Under the pieces are notes generated by a model. It was not told the origin of the DNA. It worked only from the letters and a program-made list of their open reading frames with translations, and made no database searches. This document shows, piece after piece, positions 54,932-64,000 of a stretch of 64,000 bases of DNA. The stretch covers positions 1 through 64,000 of the forward strand of contig JAADJZ010000033.1 in assembly GCA_011032825.1 (NCBI GenBank). The letters run 5' to 3'. The stretch is from Massariosphaeria phaeospora (lineage: Eukaryota > Ascomycota > Dothideomycetes > Pleosporales). The first letter of the stretch is position 1, and each line of letters opens with the position of its first letter. The translations under genes and the position numbers were made by a program.

Positions 54932-56598
54932 TTAGGTGGTATACTTAAATCCCTCCTGTTCAAAATCGGTCTGATCCATCAGACTATCCATCGCCTCGGT
55001 AATGGATCCCCTTCTCTCGCCACCAGGGGCGACACGCTTGTTCTGGAAGACGCAAAGGGCCCAATACACGCAAATCAAGCCGATACAGACGCAGTAGCAC
55101 ACAATCATAGCAATAACACCGCCCGTGTAGGCAGGCGCCTGCTCGGCGCGGAATGTCTGAGGTCCGATGAGATTACCAACCGCGTATCCGATGTAGAGGA
55201 TTGCAAAGACGACTGTCTTTTTCGTGTTTCCAGCGGTATTTGCTTGTGCAAGACCAATTCCGACAACGTACGGTCCGAAGTAAGTGTAGAGCAGATAAAT
55301 GCCGACCATTTGCCCTCCGACACTGCTGCGAGGAACGGCATACACGACTGCGGTGCCAATAATGGGCACAATGCAGGCTGCAACAGTTACGAGGCAGCGA
55401 CGGTTGTTCCATCTGACGCCAAGCCAGCTGAAAATGAGGGCGGAAAGGGTCGACATGACACCGGTGGGCATGGAGAGGAGAGATGCATTGACGCTGGAGA
55501 AGCCGAGATTCGAGATGATGATGCCATTAAACGTTGTGAGCCCACCGTTAGGGATGTTGATAGCGATCTACGCGCGGACGTCAGTACCAAGAGTCTTGCT
55601 CTTGTGTGATAGAGTGACTCACATTGAAAAGAAAGATGATCCATGTCTTCGGGTCGATGAAGGCCTCCTTGACTTGATACCACTTCCATTCTTTGTTGGC
55701 AACGCCAGTCTTGTTTTCGGCGACGCGTCGAATCATATGATATTTCTCTTCCTTGCTTAGAAAGAGTGCATCCATGGGAGTAGCCGGCATGTACCAAAGC
55801 ACAAACAGCGACCACGCAAACGTCACCGACCCAACGATCAAGAACAGGTATTGCCAGATGGACAGGACGGAATCGATGTGCCCCACCGCCCAAGACAGGA
55901 AGCCGTTGATGACCGAACTAGCAGCAGCAAACACCAGAGCATTGCGGGGCGGTTGTTCGGACTTCTTGTACCAAGCCGCAATGATTAGTGAGATACCGGG
56001 GACAATGATGGCTTCGAAGACACCCATGAAGAATCGGACTGCCATCAAAGAGCTCCAGCTGGTGCAGGCGGCCATGACAAGTGCCATTGAAGCCCAACCT
56101 ACACTGCAAGAACAGAGATATTTGGCGGATGGAAGCCGATGAATAAGATACGAAGAAGGAAACATTCCAGTCAAAGCCTACTCAAGGTCAACATAGGAAC
56201 CAGCTTCATATCAGAGGGGGTGCATGTACACCAAGAGACAAGATCGAACCAAGCCACGAGTATTGCTGGCCGACCAGCTTGGTGTCGGTTCGCAGCCCGT
56301 AGATGGCCGCAGTTCCAAGTGCTACTTTATCGACGGCACCCAGCGTAGCGGTGATGAAGAGCTACAAGGAGAGTCAATAGACTTCACGATGAAGTGTGGC
56401 TTTGTGGAGGCTTACGATGGGAATCATGATCCAATCCACCTTTCGCATCAACTTCTTTTCTGCCTCGGGGGTCAACGGTGGATATTCCTGTGTCTCCGCC
56501 AGGAACTGCGCCGCTTTGTCTACGTGTCGGGTGAGGACGGCCTTCTCGTCCGAACTCTGATCAACATCCATGTCGGCTGTCTTTCCGTGGATTGACAT
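54932..56598 (-). CDS. MFS permease, Dal5/allantoate-type anion symporter
   Basis: Plasma-membrane proton symporter of the anion:cation symporter (Dal5-like) branch of the major facilitator superfamily. Family members import allantoate, dipeptides, vitamins or organic acids. Exons are 56416-56598, 56230-56361, 55623-56177 and 54932-55567, with introns of 54, 52 and 55 bp; phases close to give 501 aa. A hydrophilic N-terminus precedes KLMRKVDWIMIPI, the usual start of helix 1. Then come a TATLGAVDKVALGTAAIYGL helix region, YSWLGSI, RFFMGVFEAIIVPG, a central loop with SKEEKYHMIRRV, and the FNGIIISNLGFS/LLSMPTGVM block in the second half. The tail is hydrophilic and acidic. It is transcribed away from 5-oxoprolinase across a shared 0.8 kb promoter region. 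The transported compound is unknown; pyroglutamate is an attractive guess from context. Confidence 0.93.
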
Positions 56599-57413
56599 GG
56601 CGCGTATCTGTTACAGAGATGAAGGGGGAGCAGAAATGAAGTGGAAGAAGAGAAATTCCGGGGGGATAGGAGGCAGTTCAAGCTGTCGAAGATGCAGGTT
56701 TATATAACTCTGCTGCCCTAAGGGTTGTAGATAACGCGAGTCCTCAACCGGCAAAGGCTCACGAGGCCCAGATTGGGAACAACGCGGCGGAGATGGGGAA
56801 GCATTACCCCAGGTTCTATGACCATTTCCTGGCCAGTCCGAGCTGAACGAACGGGCATGTCGGATGGGGGTTGATGGCGGCCGTGGGAGTCCTGACCGCA
56901 AAGATGGATGGTCGTTACGACGAAGCTTGCAGCTAGTGTCGCGCTAGTCTAGTGCAACATCGGCGCCGAGGGGCCGTCACACGTCGTGTCGACCTTCTGC
57001 GTCTCCAGCATGATCCGTGCTAGCCACCTTCTCGCTATCTTCGTCGTATCCACCTTCCATGCCGAAGCGACCGTATCTCCCTGCGCTGCCACAAGCGGAA
57101 TCCATACCCCTGGAGCCACCATGTCAAGCGTCCGAGCTATACAGTAGCACGCTTTCCATCTGATTGCACGTGCCTCTCGATCCTCTGGGCTCTGTACATC
57201 CTATGCATCTGCCGTTTACCTCGTCCTGATGTCCAGGGCTACCGTATCGACCATCATGTCGACCCCACTTGCATTCCGGGTGGGGCAGTTAGAGGGGATA
57301 TCTTGTCATATATCTGCCTTCCGCGGCTCTTGGGCCCTTTGGCACTCAGGAAACTGTTCTCTCTTTCTCAGCCACTGTTTGTGTTGACATCCCTACTTGG
57401 TTCTTGTTCCATC
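56599..57413. promoter_or_regulatory. Shared divergent promoter of permease and 5-oxoprolinase
   Basis: 815 bp between two outward-facing ATGs. A TATA-like TTTATATAA lies at about 56699-56707, ~100 bp from the permease start. HGATAR sites, the target of GATA-type nitrogen regulators (AreA/NIT2), occur at 56729-56734 (AGATAA) and 57035-57040 (AGATAG on the minus strand). No credible gene inside; short open frames at 56611-56901 and 57303-57500 have no recognisable content. Confidence 0.6.
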
Positions 57414-60400
57414 ATGGCCGTGCCTTCTGATTGCATGAACAAGCGGGTCAAGATCGCAATTGGTAGATATCCTCGACCGTTTGTTCCGGAAATTCGCTGA
57501 CTGTATTCCGCAGACCGCGGTGGCACCTTCACGGACATCTGGGCTCATATCGAGGGCGAAGAGGACATTGTCCTAAAACTCTTGTCCGTGGATCCCTCGA
57601 ACTACGATGACGCACCCACCGAAGGCATTCGTCGCGTTCTCTCTATTGCACGTGGGGTGGAGGTGCCCCGAGGGACGCCGCTTCCTAAAGAGAACCTCGA
57701 ATATGTTCGTATGGGGACCACTGTTGCAACCAACGCTCTGCTCGAAAGAAAAGGCGCCAAGCATGCTCTCCTCGTCACCAAAGGCCTCCGTGACCTGCTC
57801 GAAATCGGCTACCAGTCTCGCCCACGCTTGTTCGATCTCAACATAGTCAAGCCCGAGGTGCTGTATTCCGAGGTTCGAGAGGTCGAGGAACGCGTCACAA
57901 TCGAGGGCTTTGACGAAGATGTCTTCGGCGTTCACAAGGCCTCGGACGTGATTGCGGGCTTGCTTGTCGAAGGCTCGAGCGGTGATATGATCAGAATATT
58001 GACCCCCCTCGACGAGCGAGCTGTACGTGCAACGCTCAGAAGTTTGCGTTCTCGCGGAATAGATACAGTTGCCGTTTGTTTTGCACATTCTTACATCTAC
58101 CCGAATCACGAAGCCCACGTCGGACAACTTGCTTTAGAGGAAGGGTTTTCGCACGTCTCTTTGTCATCAGCAGTGGCTGCAAACATGATCAAGATGGTTC
58201 CCAGGGGGAGCTCGGCTTCCGCTGATGCCTATCTTACTCCGGAGATCAAAAGCTATCTCAAAGGCTTTGTGGCGGGCTTCCAGGATGGCCATTTGGACGA
58301 TGTCAGGACGGACTTCATGCAATCCGATGGGGGTTTGGTCAGTCACAAGAGCTTCAGTGGTCTCAAGGGGATATTGTCTGGTCCTGCAGGAGGCGTTGTG
58401 GGCTACTCAAGAACGTCATACGTGCCCGAGATCAACACTCCAATCGTCGGGCTCGACATGGGTGGCACATCCACTGATGTCTCGCGTTACGGAGGCATTT
58501 TCGAGCACGTCTTTGAAACTACTACCGCTGGAGTGACCATTCAAAGCCCCCAGCTGGACATCAACACTGTCGCAGCTGGCGGTGGTTCTATCTTGGCCTG
58601 GAGGAATGGTCTCCTAACTGTCGGTCCTGAAAGCGCCTCGTCGCATCCAGGTCCTACGTGTTATCGGAAGGGCGGCCCCCTGGCGGTGACCGATGCGAAT
58701 CTTTTCCTTGGACGATTAGTGCCAGACTTCTTCCCCAAGATATTTGGACCCAGCGAGAATGAAGAGCTGGATACTGACGCTGTCCAAAACAAATTCATCG
58801 AGCTCACCAAGGTCATCAACGCTGACACGGGCAAGACTATGAGCCCGGAAGAGGTTGCGTATGGGTTTCTGGATGTAGCCAACGAAGCTATGTGCAGGCC
58901 GATCCGAGCGTTGACAGAAGCGAAGGGTTACGAAATCGGCAAGCATAATCTGGCCGTGTTTGGTGGTGCTGGTGGTCAACATGCATGCGAGATTGCGGCC
59001 AAGCTCGGCATTCCCCAGGCGATCATCCACAAGTATTCAAGCATACTTTCTGCCTATGGTACCTATCCCCTCGTTTTCGGATTTAGTACTATACGGACTG
59101 ACCTCTTCCAGGAATGGCCCTTGCCGATGTTGTCCAAGAAGCCCAGGAACCTGTGAACGTCACCTATGTCGGGTCGGCCATCGAAGAGCTTGAAGCTCGC
59201 CTAGATGCACTGCGTTCCACAGTCAAGAAGGCCCTTCTCAACGAGAACATACAAACAGAGGACATCTACTACGAAGATTACCTCAACATGCGCTACCAAG
59301 GTACAGAGACCGCTATGATGATACTCAGGCCGGCTCGTGGAGACTTCAAAGAGACTTTCCTAGAGCAGCATCTTCGTGAGTTCAACTTTGTGTTCTCGGC
59401 TAGTCGACCCATCCTTGTCGATGATGTTAGAATTCGAGGCATTGGAGGCAGTGGGAATGTCACGGCCGACGCTGACAAGCTCCACTACGAATTGCGACAT
59501 ACCAAGTTTTGTCATGTCGAAGCTGCGAAAGTTGAGCGACAAATTACAACATATTTCTCCGGAGTGGGCATCGTCTCTACTCCAGTGTATCTGCTCGAAA
59601 ACATCCAGCCAGGCTCGATGGTTCCCGGGCCAGCTATGATCCTCGACAAGACCCAGAGCATTGTCGTCGTACCTGGCTCCCAAGCCAAGATTCTGACTGC
59701 GCATGTCGTCATGGATATCCCACAGTCAGCTAGCATTCAGACATCATCGATGACCGTGGACCCAATACAACTTTCTGTGTTTGCTCATCGGTTCATGAGC
59801 ATCGCAGAACAAATGGGACGTATTCTGCAAAAGACTTCGATGTCGCTAAACATCAAAGAGCGTCTTGACTTCTCATGTGCCGTCTTTGGTCCCGACGGCG
59901 GTTTAGTGGCCAACGCTCCGCATGTCCCAGTTCATTTAGGATCCATGTCGTACGCTGTCAAATATCAACACGAACTATTGCAAGGTGAACTGCAACCTGG
60001 AGACGTGCTTGTCTCCAATCACCCGGAAGCTGGAGGAGCCCACCTGCCAGATGTAACGGTCATAACGCCAGTATTCTCGAACCGGCATGAGATCGCCTTC
60101 TATGTAGCCTCGCGTGGCCATCATACTGACATCGGTGGTCTTGGCGGCACCTCGATGCCTCCAAACTCTACTGAACTATGGCAGGAAGGTGCCGCAATCA
60201 AGTCTTTCCGTCTGATACACGATGGTAAATTTGACGAAGAAGGGATCAAGAAGATCCTCACTGCACCCGGCGATCTCCCTGGCTGTACCCCAAGTCGAAG
60301 ACTCGACGACAATCTGTCTGATCTCAAAGCTCAGGTGGCGGCCAATAACAAGGGCATGATGCTCATCCAAGCTCTCATGGAAGAGTATGGCCAGGATGTC

Positions 60401-61468
60401 GTTCAGCTATACATGAGAGCTATTCAAGAAAATGCAGAGATCGCTGTACGAGCCTACCTCCGCCAGACCCTGGAAAAGAAAGGCGCGTATTTCAGCGGTA
60501 TGGACCAGATGGACAATGGTTCCGAGATGCACCTCGCGGTAACGATCGATTCGTCGGGCTCGGCCACGTTCGATTTCACCGGCACTGCACTAGAGATGTA
60601 TTCCAACATGAATGCACCACCATCAATCACCTATTCCGCCATCATCTACTCTCTCCGACTTCTTATCGGTCTTGATATCCCTCTCAACCAGGGCTGCCTT
60701 TCACCTATCTCCATTGTTCTTCCGAAAGGTAGCTTCCTCAATCCGTCCTCGGGTGCTGCGGTCTGCGCGGGCAACACTCAGACCTCGCAACGCGTTGTCG
60801 ACGTTATCCTCAAGACTTTTAGTGCTGCGGCTGCTAGCCACGGCTGCATGAACTGTCTCGGTTTCTTTGGCGAGGTGAAGAACACAGACGGCACAGAGCA
60901 CTCGTACGCCTTTGGAGAGACAATATGCGGCGGATCCGGAGCGACCGCGACTGCCCATGGTGCTAGTGCTGTACATACACACATGACCAATACACGGATC
61001 ACTGATCCGGAGACGCTGGAGCGGCGATACCCTGTGATCCTGCGAGAATTCGCCATTCGCAAGGGAAGCGGAGGTAAAGGCAGGTTCAACGGTGGCGACG
61101 GCGCAGTCAGGGACATCGAGTGCCGTGGCCCCATTCGGTTCAGTGTTATAACGGAACGCAGGGCTATCGCACCATATGGAATGCAGCATGGCGGATGCGG
61201 TGCCAAGGGTGTGAATTATTGGGTCAAGCGGGTAGAGAAAGAGGATGGCGAAGGGTTCGAGGAAAGATGGGTTAACATGGGCTCGAAGAACATGGTCAGC
61301 ATGCAGAAAGGCGATCGATGTGTCATTTTCACACCGGGCGGAGGCGCATGGGGTCTGGAGAGTGATAACGATGTGGTTACTGGAGAGGCGGATACAGGAA
61401 AGATACAGTATCCGCGTGCGGCAGGCAGCCTAGCCGCAACCGTGAATGCGCAGGCGGAGTCAAATTGA
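57414..61468 (+). CDS. 5-oxoprolinase / hydantoinase (HyuA-HyuB fusion)
   Basis: Cytosolic ATP-dependent enzyme opening 5-oxo-L-proline (pyroglutamate) to glutamate, a step of the gamma-glutamyl cycle. Exons 57414-57462, 57514-59058 and 59112-61468 are separated by 51- and 53-bp introns and give 1316 aa, the length of eukaryotic 5-oxoprolinases. The first half is HyuA-like. [11 protein letters not shown] is split by intron 1. [20 protein letters not shown] and [16 protein letters not shown] follow as the second sugar-kinase-like phosphate motif. The half closes with [14 protein letters not shown] and SAYG, where intron 2 sits. The second half is HyuB-like: [36 protein letters not shown] and [19 protein letters not shown]. 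Start ATG 57414 precedes the first motif by 15 codons. A broader hydantoinase/oxoprolinase substrate range cannot be excluded. It is divergently paired with a Dal5-like permease. Confidence 0.95.
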
Positions 61469-61624
61469 TAGAGTTAGAAGCTTCTTCTTTAGTTAGACGG
61501 CAACGACAACTGGTAAATACGAAGCTTCAGGTATGATGCAATGCTCGGGTATCATGTACTGTATTTATACATCAACCTCACCCAGAGTCCATCCTATTTG
61601 TACGTCTGCGGCCCACTCATTATC

Positions 61625-62593
61625 TCACGCATATCGTGGACCATTACTTTTTTCCGCAGTATACATGGCGCCTTGAGGATATTGCATTGAATATGATTGT
61701 GTTGGATACGGCTGCATCAGCCACGGCTGCGGAGCCGTTTGCTGTTGTGATGGCGCACCATTATAAAGCTGCTGCTGCTGTGGCATCATCGGATGAGCCA
61801 TTGGAGGGTGCGTCTGGATGCCGGGCGCCTGTACGAGAGCCCCGTTCTTGACCATGTTTACGACAATATCCGCCGCCAATCGCTCCGCGTCCTTGTTGAC
61901 TGTCGTCGAGTTCCTATGGTGTGTGTCTATGCAAGCCCAGATGAACAAGGCAAAATGCAGTGCCAGGGCCACGAACTGGCAAACTGTGCTGGTTGTCTCA
62001 ATACCGATACGCAGTGGTTTCGACTGCCAAAGCGAATTGATGTATGCGTCCTCGGCTTCGCAGGAGTCGAATCCGTACCCGGCAAACCGACCCCGCGCAT
62101 ATCGGCCCTGCGCGTCACATGAGCGCTGCCGTCCGAAGTAAGAGTCGTATTCGGTCGCGTTCCACAGCCATGTGCCGTTGGTCTGGAGCAGAAAGGTGCC
62201 GTATGCCGAGTAGCTCCCAATCTGTCCGTCGTCGCCAAAGCGATGCCAGGAGAGCAGAGCCATGAGGCCAAACAGCACCGTGGCTATGTACGCAAGCCAG
62301 AGCAGGAGATCGAGGGCGACAGCCACACCCGGGTGGACTGGCGCAGTAGGGCGCCGCAGCCAGAAGACGAGGATGACGGTCGAGCACCACAGCGCGGAAA
62401 CGCCGAAGGTGACGAGGCAGCCGGTGATGGCCCAGTCGTCAATGGCGTAGACGTAGGGCCCGGCGGGTGCGTTTGCCACGGCCCAGCCCACGCAGCCGCT
62501 GCCGATGATGCTGGCGACGACGACGGCGGCGCGGAGGCTGAGTTTCCAGGCCCGGTGCCGGTCGCCTGCGGCCAGCGTCTGCACGACGAGCAT
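61625..62593 (-). CDS. Four-helix integral membrane protein with Q/P-rich tail
   Basis: About 322 aa from the ATG at 62593. Four predicted membrane segments: AAVVVASIIGSGCVGWAVA, an ITGCLVTFGVSALWCSTVIL region, a VALDLLLWLAYIATVLFGLM region, and FVALALHFALFIWACI near residue 210. A long loop with several Cys and a glycosylation-like NGTWLWNAT lies between helices 3 and 4. The layout resembles fungal MARVEL-like/tetraspan proteins. The last ~90 residues are Pro/Gln/Met/Tyr-rich (HPMMPQQQQLYNGAP) and probably cytosolic and disordered. Convergent with 5-oxoprolinase, 156 bp apart. The function is unknown; a short upstream exon is possible. Confidence 0.75.
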   Translation of the reverse strand: MLVVQTLAAGDRHRAWKLSLRAAVVVASIIGSGCVGWAVANAPAGPYVYAIDDWAITGCLVTFGVSALWCSTVILVFWLRRPTAPVHPGVAVALDLLLWLAYIATVLFGLMALLSWHRFGDDGQIGSYSAYGTFLLQTNGTWLWNATEYDSYFGRQRSCDAQGRYARGRFAGYGFDSCEAEDAYINSLWQSKPLRIGIETTSTVCQFVALALHFALFIWACIDTHHRNSTTVNKDAERLAADIVVNMVKNGALVQAPGIQTHPPMAHPMMPQQQQLYNGAPSQQQTAPQPWLMQPYPTQSYSMQYPQGAMYTAEKSNGPRYA

Positions 62594-62971
62594 GAGCAAG
62601 TAAAGGAGTGGATGCGCACAATTGCGCGGCCAATTCGAGAGAGATCAGATTGCAAGAAACATCGACCGAGTAGCCTTTTGCAGCAGAGCAGAGTCCAGAC
62701 GGTGGAGGAAAAGAGCGACAGAGCGAATCGTCGGCGCATCTCGTCGCGGCCGAGACTCCGAGCCTCCGAGCCTCCGAGCCGCCGAGCCGCCGAGCTGACA
62801 TGAGGCGACGCCGGCCGGAACAATCTTGTTCCGGTCGTACCCTTTCCGCTTGGCCGCGCTCCCACTTCCAACTCACATCGACGCGTGCTGGAACACTGGC
62901 ACGGCAAAGTACATTCGGGCAACATAAACTAAGTATATAGGGCAATGCGCTGCAACAAGCCTCGTCCTCTC
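62594..62971. other. Intergenic region
   Basis: Upstream of the four-helix protein and downstream of the rhodopsin-like gene. It contains a short run of diverged GCCTCCGAGCC units near 62755-62800 that create spurious open frames. No gene recognised. Confidence 0.55.
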
Positions 62972-64000
62972 TCACCGCACGATGATCCGCTGCAACACAT
63001 CATCCGCCGACTCTTCTTGATGGCTTCGCACCGATTGCTTCAGACTAGGCTCGCTTCTCTCGCAGAGATCGATCTGCGAGTCGTCCTTTTTGCCAAAGAT
63101 AAAGAACCCACTCCTGGAACGAACCGCTCGAGTTGCCTTGCGGAAGAGAGTACGCATCAACACTACGCAAGCGCAGATGATTCCCAGGTTCAACTCCGTA
63201 ATCCTAGCGTTTGTCAGTGTCGAGCAAAACGACAATGCAAATCATAAGGTGCGTTTACATATAAGGCGCTGATCTGGCGGCATTCCAAAACCCATCGATA
63301 GTATTCCGGTTTACACCGACGACAATAACTCGGACACAACTCGAAAGACACGCGCTGGGGCTATGTTAGCCACATTCTACACTAGGTGCCAAGTCAACCT
63401 ACATTAGTCCTACCGAGAAGATCAGAAGAAGGCCAACCCTAGCCTGCGCGATACTCTGAAGCTTCAAGACCCGTTGAATCGGTATGAACAGGATGAGAAG
63501 GTCGGCCACCGTGTTGAATGTGCCCGAAGTAAGCATAACGACGTTCACAGTCCAATTGGAGCAATATGGGTCGCCTGCCATTTTTTCGGCGGGTATGCAT
63601 CTTTTTACGCGTAAGACAGAGCATGTCAAGTTCGGCACCACGGTGCAAGTGATCAGTCCGACGCCGGCGTATATCAGCCACCGACTGGTAGATATAACCT
63701 GGAAGAGACGGTGATACATAAGCAGGAGGGAGAGTTTGGTGAAAAAGGCGGCTATAGTGTATGATACATCCAGCCCGGCGTAGAGCTATCGCAAGTTAGC
63801 TGATGTCTCCCGTGCATGAAGGATATAACTCTACCAGTAATACTTGCGGTGTGAGGTCGAGCGCTCGAACGTCCCAGAGATGCCTGCCAAAACCGACATC
63901 CATCAACAACAGCACAGACACCATATTGGCTATCGACCCCACCTACATCTAGTAAGTACTGGACTAGTGAGAATACAATTAACACCCACCAAGGCCATGA
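62972..64000 (-). CDS. Rhodopsin-like (PTH11/SAT4-type) membrane protein, 5' end outside window
   Basis: Exons 62972-63203, 63259-63360, 63403-63785, 63844-63942 and 63990 onward past the window end, with introns of 55, 42, 58 and 47 bp; all phases agree. The protein belongs to the fungal rhodopsin-domain family of seven-helix proteins. Seen here are MVSVLLLMDVGFGRHLWD, SYTIAAFFTKLSLLLMYHRL, a WLIYAGVGLITCTVV helix, a Cys-containing loop, TFNTVADLLILFIPI, ARVGLLLIFSVGL, and ITELNLGIICACVVLMRTLF near the C-terminus, followed by a polar tail. The 42-bp intron is short even for fungi, but its removal restores frame. Some relatives act as surface receptors; the ligand or role here is unknown. The N-terminal helices are not in the window. 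Confidence 0.88.

Noticed and set aside
1..64000. CRISPR arrays, bacterial operons, rRNA or tRNA genes
   Set aside because: No regularly spaced short repeats; genes have spliceosomal introns; no tRNA-like cloverleaf or rRNA sequence was recognised by eye (a tRNA scan was not possible).

Overview
The window looks like a nuclear contig of a filamentous ascomycete (Pezizomycotina; probably, but not provably, a Dothideomycete). The evidence is short 42-61 bp GT..AG introns, a Zn2Cys6 regulator, a PTH11/rhodopsin-like membrane protein, and pogo/Fot1 and Ty3/gypsy elements carrying the transition-only decay of repeat-induced point mutation (RIP). It splits into two compartments with an abrupt border at 48240/48241.

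Bases 1-48240 are A+T-rich, contain no intact gene, and are a stack of nested, RIP-degraded transposons. Almost all stops in the old reading frames are TAA/TAG at former CAA/CAG/TGG codons. TCA/TGA and CCA/TGG have nearly vanished, while GCA/TGC and ACA/TGT persist. I can identify: (i) a Ty3/gypsy chromovirus in three copies, one complete (37625-45084, 221-bp LTRs, target duplication CTAAG) and two broken copies facing each other in a ~5.7 kb palindrome at the window start; (ii) at least eight pogo/Fot1-like transposons or fragments flanked by TA, several with degraded DDE transposases ending in a zinc knuckle; (iii) a second Ty3/gypsy family with 489-bp LTRs (21424-28581) plus a split second copy (35703-47745); (iv) two further Ty3/gypsy families (28582-32200 and 14969-21029); (v) a 0.9 kb foldback element; (vi) two copies of a MITE with 8-bp target duplications. 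Insertion order can be read: gypsy-2 was hit by a pogo element at TA, and that pogo was hit by the chromovirus.

Bases 48241-64000 are ordinary gene-dense euchromatin: a short-chain dehydrogenase whose stop codon lies exactly at the border (-), a relic of an MFS transporter tail (+), a Zn2Cys6 transcription factor (-), a FAD-dependent amadoriase/saccharopine-oxidase-like enzyme (-), a Dal5-type MFS permease (-) divergent from a 1316-residue 5-oxoprolinase/hydantoinase (+), a four-helix membrane protein (-), and the 3' part of a rhodopsin-like membrane protein (-) running off the window end. The permease/5-oxoprolinase pair with the neighbouring amine oxidase and regulator suggests a locus for uptake and recycling of modified amino acids (pyroglutamate, Amadori products); this is inference from gene order. 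Exon joins were set by hand, and the reading phases close in every multi-exon gene.
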